A stretch of DNA of 64,000 nucleotides, taken from positions 1-64,000 of the forward strand of contig NZ_MDHN01000006.1 in assembly GCF_001757105.1 (NCBI RefSeq), in the 5' to 3' direction. This stretch comes from Alteromonas confluentis. GTDB taxonomy: Bacteria; Pseudomonadota; Gammaproteobacteria; Enterobacterales; Alteromonadaceae. Below the pieces are notes generated by a model, which saw only the letters and a program-made list of their open reading frames with translations, ran no database searches and was not told the origin of the DNA. Shown here in pieces: positions 33,774-43,625 of the stretch. The stretch's first letter is position 1. Every line of letters starts with the position of its first letter. A program made the translations under genes and the position numbers.

Positions 33774-36700
33774 CTAGTCTGCTTTCAAGGTTAACAATGC
33801 ACTGCTGGTTTTTGCTTTTAAATGCTGGCTGCTGTTTAGCAGGAAAAGCCTGCTGGCTTTTATGTCAGCTTCATTTGCAAGAAACACCTTCACGGCTTTC
33901 GCCCGTTCTGCCGCCAACGCAAATAAATCCCCATCGGATATCACTACCTGATTTCTCAGTTGATTGTACATGGCGATGTGCAAAGCGCGGGTCACTTCAT
34001 CTTCTTCGGGCGGGGTGTCTTTGCCTTGCTGAAGTTGTGCACGAAGGGTTTCACGCTCGGTTTCCACCGACTGTCCAGTGCGTTCACTAAACAACTGCGC
34101 AACCGCCTGTGACAGTGGTCCCTCAAGGGGAATTTCGCTGGCAGAAAAGTTGTCAGGCAAGCTTTCTAGTCCTGCCGTTTTTACCAGATCACTGTTCAGA
34201 CGATCGATTTTCATCTGCCTGGTATCATTCACTTCGTTCACGGTGCCTTCAATGCTTAAGCGAAGTCCCGGTCGTTGTCTCAGTGCGTCTGCCAGGGTTT
34301 TTAGTTTCTCGCTTGTGGCGGTATTCAGAGTGACGCTACCGGCAGAGAAGTCGACTTCGTTGAGTTCATCTTCATCACTTCCGACAAGGTTAGCCAGGAA
34401 TGAAAAGGGGGCGGTTACCGCTTTTTTGAAGATGTTCCCCAGTGCATTGAAAATGATCGATCCGAAGCTAAACGCGGGGTTATCCAAATCACCAGAGACT
34501 TCCAGGCCCAAATCAATTACGCCATCGCTATCTTGAAGTAGCGCGACGGCAAGGCCAAGGGGAAGACTCAACGCCTGCTCGGAATCACTTTTTCGCCCTA
34601 ACGTGAGCTGATCAATAACCACATGGTTATCACCCTCCAGTTGATTATTTTGGAGCTTATATTCAACATCAAGCGACAACAGACCGGCATCAATGTAGTA
34701 ACCCAAGTATGTACCGGCGTAAGGGTTTATCGAGGTCAGTTCAGCACCACTTACAGAGAAATTAAGATCAAGGAAGATGTCTTCCACCAGCGGGTTCAGT
34801 GCGCCTTTCAACGATACCGGGGCGTAATTATCGATCTTGCCTTCAATATCTACCTTCGCCGCGGTGCCAGAGCGGGAATATAAGTCGGAAATCGAGCCAT
34901 TTAACGATTCAATCCCAGAAGCAAAGCGGGGAGTGAGAGAGTTATCTGCAAAATAGGCACTGCCATTTTGGATGTCGATACCGTTTATTTTGACTAGTAG
35001 CGGCGTGGTTTTATCTACGACGGCTTCGCTTTGCGCTTGTTCTACTTGCTCACTGGGCGTGGAGTCAGCTACGTTCGTGTCGGTACTGTCTCTTTTGATA
35101 ATTGCCCCTATATTAGTGCGGCGCTGTTCATCAATGAGCAGTTTACCGTAGGGTGCTGTAAGCCCGATATTATCCACAAGCAGTTCGTTATCGTCGCTGC
35201 TATAACGAATGCCAGATACTTGCATGTCCTGCCATTTTAGTAAGGGTTCAAAATGCAGGCCGTCCAGAATGTTTAGTGACGTGATGCCCGCACTACCGTC
35301 AAACAGAATACTGCCTTCCTTATTCGCTTTAAAATGCCCCTGAGCCGTTGCGGTACCTTCAGTTAAAGACACATTGGCGAACGGTGTGATGTAAGGCTGA
35401 AATTGACTCAGGCTAAGGTTTTCAAGTGAAAAATCACCGGTAAAGCTGAGGGTATTGATATCTGCTTCGCCCGATGTTGAAAGGGTACCGGCATGCGCTT
35501 GCGGCACGTTATCTGGGTCACCGGCAATACCAAACCCAATTTCGTACTTTACGGGTTGACTGAAATCAGACCGTATTGCGCCCGTCATCACATCGAGCTC
35601 ACTGACTCGCCAATTTACCGACTCCGCAATGTGTTTTTCTGCCAGTTGAATATCACCGTCGCGGAGAGAAAAAGCATTCAGTGTAACGAGCCAATCATTG
35701 GCGGAAGTATCAGGCGCTGAGGTAGAGGAACTTTGTGATGGCGCGCTAGCCGATGTGGCGTTTTTTACGCGAGGCGTAAATATAGCAACTAAATCTACAT
35801 TACCTTCGTTATAAACCCCATTCACTGTAGGGCGCGCGACTGTCAGTGATTCAATATCAATCCGGCTACTGGCCGTGTCCATGGCCAGCCCTTTCAAAGC
35901 AATTTCATCGACGGTGACTCTTTCTTTTTCACTGTCTGATAGTGCCAGTTGAGATAAGGTCAGGTTACCGTTCCCTGCTTTTAAATTGATGCCATCGGCT
36001 GTTTCGGCAAGACGGTACTGTACATTGAAATTTAAAAGTCCGCTGCTGAGTCTGGCCTCAATGATGTCTTCAGATAACGGCCACAATGGCGGCAGGTTGA
36101 TATTGTTTAATCTGATTTGTCCGGCAACTTCGAGCGGTGCCAATTGGAACAAACCATCGAAATGAAACTTGCCGCCATCGTTGGATTCGATATCCAACCG
36201 GTAACGATTTTTCAGCGCGTTTTGTTCAACTTTCTCAGGTTGCAACGAAATGGTGGAGCGCGTATCGAGGTTAGCAAGGTCCAGATCTAAATCAGGATAC
36301 GACAAGGTTGCACCGGTAACCTTATCGGCTAATTCAATATGCCCCTTTTGAAGATGAAACGCGTCCAATCGAATATGTGGAACAGCGGTTTCCGGTGATG
36401 ATTGCTGGGTTGCCTGCGGCTCTGGCTCGCGGTTTTTTGCCAGGTGGTCGAGGATATCAGAGAAATTAAAGCGAGTATCTTCTCCCTCATCCAAGCGTTC
36501 AATTTTTGAATAGGGCGCTATCAGGTAAACATGTTCAACGGTTGGCGTAAACGACATGAGGGTACGCCAAAAGCCAATATCAGCTTCCAACAGGTCGAAC
36601 TTAACAAAGGTATCATCGCTACTGTCTTCGGCAATAGCAAAGCCCGACACTCGGGCCCGCAATAAAAAGGGATTTATGCGAATTTTATCGATACTGACTT

Positions 36701-36869
36701 GCCTTCCCAAAGTTTCTGATAACGACGACGGCAGTTTAGATTGTAAGACGAGTGGTGTGATAACCCCCACCAACAGTGCATAAAGCAGATAGGCGAGTAT
36801 CAGGTAAGTGCTAAGCCGAAGCCAACGAGGAAAGCGGGAAAATGCGGTAGTCAGATTTTTCAGAGCCAT
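33774..36869 (-). CDS. DUF748 (AsmA-like) envelope protein
   Basis: 1031 aa. One N-terminal membrane helix (about 18-38) with an otherwise periplasmic repetitive beta-rich body. Features such as GRQVSIDKIRINPF, LEADIGFWRTLMSF, DILDHLAK and GNIFKKAVTAPFSFLANLVG match DUF748 proteins, relatives of AsmA/TamB-like proteins thought to act in lipid or outer-membrane homeostasis. The C-terminal 150 residues (GSVTLNTATSEKLKTLADALRQRPGLRLSIEG) look like a peptidoglycan-binding OmpA-like fold. No operon partner is evident other than the DUF2780 gene 57 nt upstream. Confidence 0.75.
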   Translation of the reverse strand: MALKNLTTAFSRFPRWLRLSTYLILAYLLYALLVGVITPLVLQSKLPSSLSETLGRQVSIDKIRINPFLLRARVSGFAIAEDSSDDTFVKFDLLEADIGFWRTLMSFTPTVEHVYLIAPYSKIERLDEGEDTRFNFSDILDHLAKNREPEPQATQQSSPETAVPHIRLDAFHLQKGHIELADKVTGATLSYPDLDLDLANLDTRSTISLQPEKVEQNALKNRYRLDIESNDGGKFHFDGLFQLAPLEVAGQIRLNNINLPPLWPLSEDIIEARLSSGLLNFNVQYRLAETADGINLKAGNGNLTLSQLALSDSEKERVTVDEIALKGLAMDTASSRIDIESLTVARPTVNGVYNEGNVDLVAIFTPRVKNATSASAPSQSSSTSAPDTSANDWLVTLNAFSLRDGDIQLAEKHIAESVNWRVSELDVMTGAIRSDFSQPVKYEIGFGIAGDPDNVPQAHAGTLSTSGEADINTLSFTGDFSLENLSLSQFQPYITPFANVSLTEGTATAQGHFKANKEGSILFDGSAGITSLNILDGLHFEPLLKWQDMQVSGIRYSSDDNELLVDNIGLTAPYGKLLIDEQRRTNIGAIIKRDSTDTNVADSTPSEQVEQAQSEAVVDKTTPLLVKINGIDIQNGSAYFADNSLTPRFASGIESLNGSISDLYSRSGTAAKVDIEGKIDNYAPVSLKGALNPLVEDIFLDLNFSVSGAELTSINPYAGTYLGYYIDAGLLSLDVEYKLQNNQLEGDNHVVIDQLTLGRKSDSEQALSLPLGLAVALLQDSDGVIDLGLEVSGDLDNPAFSFGSIIFNALGNIFKKAVTAPFSFLANLVGSDEDELNEVDFSAGSVTLNTATSEKLKTLADALRQRPGLRLSIEGTVNEVNDTRQMKIDRLNSDLVKTAGLESLPDNFSASEIPLEGPLSQAVAQLFSERTGQSVETERETLRAQLQQGKDTPPEEDEVTRALHIAMYNQLRNQVVISDGDLFALAAERAKAVKVFLANEADIKASRLFLLNSSQHLKAKTSSALLTLKAD

Positions 36870-36926
36870 GATAACGAGATTGCCAGGTTAGGGTGGCGGG
36901 ACTCATAGGCAGCCCCGCAGAATGCG

Positions 36927-37511
36927 TTAAAGATTGCTAACTAATTTATCCAGACCACTGCGGAATAAAGATTGGGTCTGTTGGCCTTCTTCTGATTGTA
37001 AATAGGTGCTTATTTGACTGACAAAACTGCTGATCATTTCTGGCGTCAGCCCCAGTGCTTCAAATTGATTTTTAAGATCGTTAATCGACTTCATCGAACC
37101 ACTGTATTCGGAAGCTTTATTTAACAATCCGGACAAAGAAGAGGATTTGCCAGACGTTGAGCCTGCAGTGGTTGTCTCAGGTACCATGCTCATTAAGCTG
37201 TCTAAGCCCGGTAAACTGTCAGACAGTGACGAGAAATCACCGGAAGATAAATTTCCCTTAACATAGTTAAACACAGACGCAATACCACCTTGCGACTGTG
37301 CTTCCGTTACGCCCAGGTTTTCTGAAACGCTGGTAACCAGCCCCATAATATCTGTGCCCTGTAGATCCATTAGCGCTGATGTGGTTGCGGTGGATTCGGC
37401 GGGTTTCTTGCTATTCAGTAAACCGGACAATGTTTGTTGATTCACACCTGCATAGGCGTGTGATGACATCACCAGTGATACGGTAATAGCGGCGATTGAT
37501 AATGCTTTCAT
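36927..37511 (-). CDS. DUF2780-type exported protein, unknown function
   Basis: 194 aa, signal peptide to about residue 21 (...SSHAYA-GVN). The mature protein is rich in Ser/Gly/Leu, with short helices (VTSVSENLGVTEAQSQGG, FVSQISTYLQ) typical of the small DUF2780 family. It follows queC by 19 nt on the same strand, so the two may be cotranscribed, though a functional link is not evident. Confidence 0.65.
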   Translation of the reverse strand: MKALSIAAITVSLVMSSHAYAGVNQQTLSGLLNSKKPAESTATTSALMDLQGTDIMGLVTSVSENLGVTEAQSQGGIASVFNYVKGNLSSGDFSSLSDSLPGLDSLMSMVPETTTAGSTSGKSSSLSGLLNKASEYSGSMKSINDLKNQFEALGLTPEMISSFVSQISTYLQSEEGQQTQSLFRSGLDKLVSNL

Positions 37512-37530
37512 ACATTACTCCTGTTAATGA

Positions 37531-38190
37531 TTAGGCTTCGTATGCCAGCGGGTCAGTAGCCTGATTGTCACGGAATGCTTCAAGACGCTCCTGACAAGCA
37601 CCACATTTTCCGCAAGCTTTTTCCCTGCCGTTATAGCAGGTCCAGGTTTTTCCGTAATTCAGTCCCATCTGCAAACCCGCCGTAAGAATAGCGGTTTTGC
37701 TTACCTTCAGGTAAGGCGTGACAATTTCAACGGCTTCGTAATTAGCAATAGCGCATACATCATTCATTTTTTCAACGAATTCGGGACGACAGTCCGGATA
37801 AATGGCATGATCGCCTGAGTGGGCACCGTAATATACCTTGGTAGCTTCTTCACTTACCGCGTAGCCTACAGCCAGTGAAAGCAGGATCATATTACGATTG
37901 GGCACCACGGTGGTCTTCATTGATGGCTCTTCATAATGACCTTCTGGTACATCAATGTCGTCGGTTAATGCAGAGCCGCCGACCAACGCGTTAATCGCTG
38001 AAATATCAACGATTTTGTGCGGCACATTTAATTCGTCACAAACACGGGCTGCATAATCAAGCTCCTTTTTATGACGTTGTCCGTAGTTGAAAGACAGCGC
38101 ATACGGTTTTTTCCCATCGGCAAGCGCTTTATGCAGCACGGTAAATGAATCCATGCCGCCGGAATAGATAACAATGACTTTTTCAGACAT
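37531..38190 (-). CDS. queC: 7-cyano-7-deazaguanine synthase (queuosine biosynthesis)
   Basis: 219 aa from the ATG at 38190 ([15 protein letters not shown]); an upstream in-frame ATG at 38286 overlaps queE and is rejected. The enzyme converts CDG to preQ0 with ATP and ammonia. It has the PP-loop motif SGGMDS near residue 10 and the zinc-binding cysteines near the C-terminus ([15 protein letters not shown]). It is divergent from queE with 87 bp between the starts, so the two pathway genes share one control region. Confidence 0.95.
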   Translation of the reverse strand: MSEKVIVIYSGGMDSFTVLHKALADGKKPYALSFNYGQRHKKELDYAARVCDELNVPHKIVDISAINALVGGSALTDDIDVPEGHYEEPSMKTTVVPNRNMILLSLAVGYAVSEEATKVYYGAHSGDHAIYPDCRPEFVEKMNDVCAIANYEAVEIVTPYLKVSKTAILTAGLQMGLNYGKTWTCYNGREKACGKCGACQERLEAFRDNQATDPLAYEA

Positions 38191-38277
38191 AAGTTTCGTT
38201 TTTTTCGCGAAAAGATGCCTGAATTCTATTTGATTCTTGGTAAAATCCCAACCTGAATACACCACAGGACCACCACA

Positions 38278-38958
38278 TTGCCGCAAACTCAGCTAAAAAT
38301 TAATGAAATGTTCGAAACCATTCAGGGTGAAGGGGTACAAACCGGTTTGCCTTCTATCTTTGTCCGCCTTCAGGGGTGCCCTGTGGGATGTCCATGGTGC
38401 GACACTAAACACACCTGGACGCTGGACGACGCATTTCTTACTTCTGCCGATGCGGTGTTAGACAAAACGCAAGAAAGTGAAGCCTTCTTCGCCTGCACTG
38501 ATGGCGCGCTATTGGAAATATTTGCAAAGCGCGGCTATAAGGCACGCCATGTGGTGATCACTGGCGGTGAGCCCTGTATGTACGACTTAACCTCGGTGAC
38601 ATCACTGCTGCATGCGCGCGGCTTCACCACGCAAATCGAAACAAGTGGTACCTTCGAGGTGCTTTGCCATGAGGATACCTGGGTAACCGTGTCGCCCAAA
38701 GTCGATATGAAAGGCGGCATGCCGATTCTGACCAGCGCATTGCAACGAGCTAACGAAATTAAACATCCGGTGGCCATGCAAAAGCATGTGGATGAGTTAG
38801 ATGCACTGTTGGCGCGTTTAGGTGACGCGCAACCGGCGCACATTTGTTTGCAACCTATTAGTCAGCAGCAACGTGCAACCGATTTGGCGATTGCGACTTG
38901 TATTGCCAGAAACTGGCGTTTATCGTTACAAACACACAAATACATCGGTATCGAGTAA
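38278..38958 (+). CDS. queE: 7-carboxy-7-deazaguanine synthase (radical SAM)
   Basis: 226 aa. Makes CDG from CPH4 in queuosine biosynthesis. The start is a TTG at 38278 with AGGA 9 nt upstream; the next ATG would cut into the conserved [12 protein letters not shown] segment. The cluster motif CPVGCPWC (CxxxCxxC) and GGEP (SAM binding) are present. Some enzymes keep a longer insertion here; this one has the usual gammaproteobacterial length. Confidence 0.93.
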   Translation: MPQTQLKINEMFETIQGEGVQTGLPSIFVRLQGCPVGCPWCDTKHTWTLDDAFLTSADAVLDKTQESEAFFACTDGALLEIFAKRGYKARHVVITGGEPCMYDLTSVTSLLHARGFTTQIETSGTFEVLCHEDTWVTVSPKVDMKGGMPILTSALQRANEIKHPVAMQKHVDELDALLARLGDAQPAHICLQPISQQQRATDLAIATCIARNWRLSLQTHKYIGIE

Positions 38959-38975
38959 AGGGAAGGATGTCGCTT

Positions 38976-39845
38976 ATGCGCAAGTGGTTCGCAGTCTCAC
39001 TGCTGTTATTAAGCATTAATGCGCAGGCCGCATTATGGTCTATTACCTATCCTCGACCTATAGACGACAAAGATTTACGTACCGAATATCCACTGGCGCT
39101 GTTAACCTTGGCGCTGGAAAAAACCGGTGTGAAGTACAGTTTGTTGCCCTCCGAGCGTATCATGCTGCAGGGGAAGGCACTTCGCCAGTTGCGTGAAAAT
39201 CGCGAGGTGAATGTGGTTTGGAGCATGACTGACAGTCAGCGAGAAAAAGATCTTCTCCCAATTCGTATTCCGTTGGCCAAAGGGTTAATTGGCTGGCGGG
39301 TATTCCTCATCAACGACATGAATGAGGCGCGATTTAGCAAAGAGATGAGCAAAAATGACTTGCTCAAACTGGTCCCTATTTCAGGTGAAGAATGGCCAGA
39401 TACCAAAATTTTGCAGGCAAACGGCTTTAATGTTTTTACTGTTCCGTCTTATGGCAACGCGGCTGAAGTGCTCGAAACCCACAAGGCTGACTTTTTTCCT
39501 CGCTCGGTGATGGAAGTGCTTAATGAACTGAATGCCGATACCATGCCCTCGGATATCATGTTAGAGAAAAACGTCGCCATGTATTACCCCACGGCGCTGT
39601 ATTTTTTCGTCAATAAAGGTAATACAACACTGGCAAGGTTAATTGAGACAGGCCTTAAAATGGCCATTGAAGACGGCTCTTTTGATGCCCTGTTTATGTC
39701 GACGTATGAAGATGCGTTAAAGCAACTGGATTTGTCGAATCGCAACACCATTGTGCTCGACAACACCTTGTTGCCTGAACAAACCCCGCTGCAGGACTCA
39801 TCGCTCTGGTACAAGGCGTCTCTCGATAACCAGGATAATCCCTGA
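38976..39845 (+). CDS. Periplasmic substrate-binding-like protein (SBP family 3 fold), orphan
   Basis: 289 aa from the ATG at 38976 (GGAAGG 9 nt upstream); signal peptide to about 18 (...NAQA-ALW). Two-lobe binding-protein fold without any ABC permease nearby. It is homologous to the protein at 62632-63489: shared LTLAL-KTG, RIP-KGL-G-R-F-I, D-FPR-V, NV-YP-A-YF-V and AIEDGSFD segments. It lies 17 nt after queE, probably by chance readthrough. The ligand is unknown; a role in sensing is possible because the homologue is next to a chemoreceptor gene. Confidence 0.75.
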   Translation: MRKWFAVSLLLLSINAQAALWSITYPRPIDDKDLRTEYPLALLTLALEKTGVKYSLLPSERIMLQGKALRQLRENREVNVVWSMTDSQREKDLLPIRIPLAKGLIGWRVFLINDMNEARFSKEMSKNDLLKLVPISGEEWPDTKILQANGFNVFTVPSYGNAAEVLETHKADFFPRSVMEVLNELNADTMPSDIMLEKNVAMYYPTALYFFVNKGNTTLARLIETGLKMAIEDGSFDALFMSTYEDALKQLDLSNRNTIVLDNTLLPEQTPLQDSSLWYKASLDNQDNP

Positions 39846-39885
39846 CAGCTCGGTCACTTATTCTTTAAATTGGTATATTGCAATA

Positions 39886-39915
39886 CAAAAAAGCCCGGTC
39901 AATGACTGGGCTTTG
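39886..39915. terminator. Bidirectional terminator
   Basis: AAAAAGCCCGGTC pairs with GACTGGGCTTT around AAT (one mismatch), between converging genes. Confidence 0.75.
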
Positions 39916-39933
39916 TATTTCTATGTATGCAAC

Positions 39934-41607
39934 TTAGTGGCTTTTGCCCGAGTGCACATCTTTCATAGAACGACCTGATGGGTCAGCGTTGTTCTTAAAG
40001 CTTGCATCCCACTCCAGTGCTTCAACGGTGCTACAAGCGATTGATTTGCCGCCCGGTACACAGCGTGCCGCGCTTTCTTGCGGGAAGTAGCCTTCAAAGA
40101 TAGTGCGGTAGTAATACCCTTCTTTGGTATCAGGCGTGTTCACCGGGAAGCGGAATTCTGACGTAGCCAGTTGTTGATCAGACACTTCGGTTTCTACGAA
40201 ATCACGGATAGAGTCGATCCAGGAGTAACCTACACCGTCACCGAACTGTTCTTTTTGACGCCACAGTACTTCAGGCGGCAGCGTTTTGCCATCGTCGAAG
40301 GCTTTACGCAGGATCCATTTTTCCATGCGGCCATCCACACACATTTTATCTTGTGGGTTCAGGCGCATTGCCACGTCCATGAAGTTCTTGTCGAGGAACG
40401 GTACGCGCGCTTCAACGCCCCAGGCGCTGGTGGCTTTGTTCGCACGGGCACAGTCAAACATGTGCAGGCGATCCAGTTTACGTACTGTTTCTTCGTGCAG
40501 TTCTTTGGCGTTTGGTGCTTTGTGGAAATACAGATAACCACCAAAAATTTCGTCAGAACCTTCACCAGACAGAACCATTTTGATACCCATGGCTTTGATC
40601 TTACGGGTCATCAGGTACATTGGCGTCGCGGCACGAATGGTGGTGGTATCGTAAGTTTCCAGATGATAGATAACGTCACGAATGGCATCCAAACCTTCCT
40701 GAATGGTGAAGTGGATTTCGTGGTGAACAGTACCAATCATGTCAGCTACTTGTTTCGCTGCTTTTAAGTCTGGTGCACCTTCAAGGCCAACGGCAAAGCT
40801 GTGCAGACGAGGCCACCAGGCATCAGACTTGTCTTCGTCTTCAACACGCTTAGCAACGTATTGGGCGGCAACGGCAGAAACCAGAGAGGAATCCAGACCA
40901 CCAGACAGCAGTACTGCGTAAGGTACGTCAGACATCATGTGCGACTTAACGGCTTTCTCGAAAGCCACTTTCAGGTCGTCCAGGTTAGTCTCGTTGTCTT
41001 TAACGGCGTCGTAGCTCATCCAGTCGCGCTTGTAGTACTTAGTCAACTCGCCGGTTTTGCTCCACAGGTAGTGGCCCGGAGGGAATTCACTGATAGTTTT
41101 ACAAATTGGCGCCAGCGCTTTCATTTCTGAGGCAACGTAGAAGTTGCCATGTTCATCGTAACCGGTGTACAGCGGAATAATACCGATGTGGTCACGGGCA
41201 ATCAGGTAAGCATCCTGTGCTTCATCGTAGAGGATAAAAGCAAACATACCTTCCAGTTCATCAATGAACTCAACACCTTTTTGCTCATAAAGAGGAAGAA
41301 TAACTTCACAGTCCGAACGGGTCTTGAAGTCGTAAGGTGTTGCCAGATTCTGGGCAAGCTGTTTGTGGTTATAGATCTCACCGTTAACGGCCAGGATCTT
41401 ATTATTATCCTGGCTGATGAGCGGCTGAGCACCAGTGTCTACATCGACGATGGCCAACCGTTCATGGCACAGGATGGTATTGTCATTATTCCAGATACCC
41501 GACCAGTCAGGGCCGCGATGACGCAGCAACTTTGTATAATCTAGCGCTTGGGTTCTGAGTTCAGACACGTCGGTCTTGATATCAAGGATACCGAAAATAC
41601 CACACAT
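39934..41607 (-). CDS. asnB: Asparagine synthetase B, glutamine-hydrolysing
   Basis: 557 aa. Makes asparagine from aspartate, ATP and glutamine. The N-terminal glutaminase domain begins MCGIFGI, leaving the catalytic Cys at position 1 after Met removal; the synthetase domain has the PP-loop SGGLDSSL and GEGSDEIFGGY. Length matches the enterobacterial enzyme (554). Single gene. Confidence 0.96.
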   Translation of the reverse strand: MCGIFGILDIKTDVSELRTQALDYTKLLRHRGPDWSGIWNNDNTILCHERLAIVDVDTGAQPLISQDNNKILAVNGEIYNHKQLAQNLATPYDFKTRSDCEVILPLYEQKGVEFIDELEGMFAFILYDEAQDAYLIARDHIGIIPLYTGYDEHGNFYVASEMKALAPICKTISEFPPGHYLWSKTGELTKYYKRDWMSYDAVKDNETNLDDLKVAFEKAVKSHMMSDVPYAVLLSGGLDSSLVSAVAAQYVAKRVEDEDKSDAWWPRLHSFAVGLEGAPDLKAAKQVADMIGTVHHEIHFTIQEGLDAIRDVIYHLETYDTTTIRAATPMYLMTRKIKAMGIKMVLSGEGSDEIFGGYLYFHKAPNAKELHEETVRKLDRLHMFDCARANKATSAWGVEARVPFLDKNFMDVAMRLNPQDKMCVDGRMEKWILRKAFDDGKTLPPEVLWRQKEQFGDGVGYSWIDSIRDFVETEVSDQQLATSEFRFPVNTPDTKEGYYYRTIFEGYFPQESAARCVPGGKSIACSTVEALEWDASFKNNADPSGRSMKDVHSGKSH

Positions 41608-41838
41608 AAAACGGGTTCTCTCTTGTCACTTGTTGAAAATAGGATTGTTTTTTCTGTCGGGTCGCTTAATCGCGGCCGCGGGTGAGACTTTATTGTTTTT
41701 GAAGGGTGCAAACTCCGCGTTTGTTGAATGTGCCAGTATGAGAAAAAAAAGCAAGGATTAACTTAACGGAATCGCAAATAAAGTGACGATTTTGCCATAT
41801 AGGGCGGGGGAAACAGAGGAATTATGAGGGTGAGTGCA

Positions 41839-41869
41839 AAAACGGGCCACCTTTATGATGACCCGTTTT
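41839..41869 (-). terminator. Terminator after the M28 peptidase gene
   Basis: AAAACGGG and CCCGTTTT, 8-bp arms with a 15-nt loop; on the minus strand the stem runs into TTTTT. 20 nt past the stop. Confidence 0.65.
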
Positions 41870-41888
41870 CGTTTAACCTTATTGTGGT

Positions 41889-43553
41889 TTAAGGGCGTTG
41901 AAATTCGCTAGTGGCATTCCACTGCGGCCAACTGTCAGCATTGGCAACGTCATAACCCACTTCAAACAGCAGCTGTGTGTCCTGGGCAATGCCGGATAAA
42001 TCCCATTCTTTACGAAACTCGTCACAAACCTGATGGTAGCAACCTTTAACAATGACATTCATGCGCTTTTTGTAATCGGCAGTGGCCGCATCCCAGGGTT
42101 CGCTACCGCCTTTTGCGTAAAGTGCCGGTACGCCTTTCTTCGCGAAGCTAAAGTGATCTGAGCGGTAGTAATAACCGCCAGCAGGGTGTTCTTCCTGGGT
42201 AAGGTATCGGCCCTGACGCACTGCCGCCTTTTCCAGATAGCTTTCCATTTCAGATTTGCCCATACCTACCACGCTAACGTTTTTGGTTTTACCCAATACG
42301 TTCATGGCATCCATGTTGATATTAGCCACGGTTTTATCGAGGGGGATAATTGGGTGGTCAGCATAATATTTTGAGCCCAGAAGTCCTTGCTCTTCAGCGG
42401 TGACAATGAGGAAAGTCACGGAACGCGCTGGACGTGGAGACAACGTGCTGAACGCATGTGCCATCGCAACAGCGGCTGCTGAACCGGTGGCATTGTCATG
42501 GGCACCGTTGTAAATTTGGTCGCCTTTCAGGCTTTCATCTTTACCCAGGTGATCCCAGTGGGCCGTATAAATCACATGCTCTTCGGGCTTTTCAGCGCCG
42601 GGCAGGGTAGCAATCACATTATTGCTTACCGATTTCTGGAAAGTATTTTTCACCGTTACAGACGCCGTTAAGCCTAGATCTTGATAATAAGGCCCGCTCA
42701 GTGCGGCTTTTTTCTGCTCGTCAAAATCAAGTCCCGCGTCAGCAAAGACTTTCTTTGCTGCATCCAATGTCAGCCAGCCTTCAACAGCCACACGGCTTGC
42801 GCCACCGTCTTTGGTAACCAGACCGTACTGCGGGCCGCTCCAACTGTTGGCTACCACAGACCAGCCATAAGAGGCGGGGGCAGTCTCGTGAACAATAATG
42901 GCACCCGCTGCACCCTGGCGACTGGCTTCTTCGAATTTGTAGCTCCAACGACCGTAATAGGTCATAGTGGTGCCCTGGAATTTGCCTGAATCAGGATTTT
43001 CAAAACCCGGATCATTTACCAGAATCACTACGGTTTTGCCCTTTACATCAAGACCTTCGTAGTCGTTCCAGTCGTATTCTGGTGCATTCACACCGTAACC
43101 CACAAAAACCAGCTCAGAGTCTTTCAGCTCTACCAGCGATTGTTCGCGTTTAGAGCCAGCCACCATATCTTGTTTATACGCAAAGGCATTGTCGCCAATG
43201 GTCATGGTCATGTCTGGATCAGCCGTGATTTCCATCAGATCAACAGGCTGCAAATAGCTGTTGCCATTACCAGGCTGGAAGCCGGCTTCTTTAAATTGGC
43301 CAACTAAGTAATCCAGGGTTTTCTTTTCTCCTGGGGTGGTCGGTAAACGACCTTCAAACTCGTCGGAAGAAAGGGTTTTCAGCGGGCCGACAATTTCATC
43401 GGCAGTAATGCCGGCGTAAACCTGCTCGAAGGTGGATGTGGTTTCTGCTTTCGCTTCTGTAACCGGCGGTTGATCACTGCTACAAGCCGTGAGGCCTAGT
43501 GTTGACAGGCCCACCATCGTTGGAACCATGAACGGCAAAAGAATTTTTTTCAT
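41889..43553 (-). CDS. M28-family zinc aminopeptidase-like lipoprotein
   Basis: 554 aa. A lipoprotein signal (LTAC lipobox, Cys24) suggests an envelope location. A PA-type inserted domain at about 130-270 precedes the M28 catalytic core: the HWDHLG first zinc ligand, YNGAHDNATGSA with the bridging Asp, TAEEQGLLGS with the catalytic and ligand Glu, MDAMN and the final His in RSDHFSFA. Release of amino acids from peptides is the usual activity. Stands alone; the substrate is not deducible. Confidence 0.9.
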   Translation of the reverse strand: MKKILLPFMVPTMVGLSTLGLTACSSDQPPVTEAKAETTSTFEQVYAGITADEIVGPLKTLSSDEFEGRLPTTPGEKKTLDYLVGQFKEAGFQPGNGNSYLQPVDLMEITADPDMTMTIGDNAFAYKQDMVAGSKREQSLVELKDSELVFVGYGVNAPEYDWNDYEGLDVKGKTVVILVNDPGFENPDSGKFQGTTMTYYGRWSYKFEEASRQGAAGAIIVHETAPASYGWSVVANSWSGPQYGLVTKDGGASRVAVEGWLTLDAAKKVFADAGLDFDEQKKAALSGPYYQDLGLTASVTVKNTFQKSVSNNVIATLPGAEKPEEHVIYTAHWDHLGKDESLKGDQIYNGAHDNATGSAAAVAMAHAFSTLSPRPARSVTFLIVTAEEQGLLGSKYYADHPIIPLDKTVANINMDAMNVLGKTKNVSVVGMGKSEMESYLEKAAVRQGRYLTQEEHPAGGYYYRSDHFSFAKKGVPALYAKGGSEPWDAATADYKKRMNVIVKGCYHQVCDEFRKEWDLSGIAQDTQLLFEVGYDVANADSWPQWNATSEFQRP

Positions 43554-43625
43554 TGTTAGTCTCTGTTTGCTCTACAATAACCTCCCAGTATAGAGAAACC
43601 CGCCAGGCTAACCAATACATCATTT

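Noticed and set aside
38191-38277. preQ1 riboswitch between queC and queE
   Set aside because: No preQ1 aptamer core was seen in the 87-bp divergent region; only a weak TAAAAT -10 for queE.
40171-40767. 198-codon plus-strand frame inside asnB
   Set aside because: Antisense shadow of a full-length conserved asnB; no ribosome site or domain.
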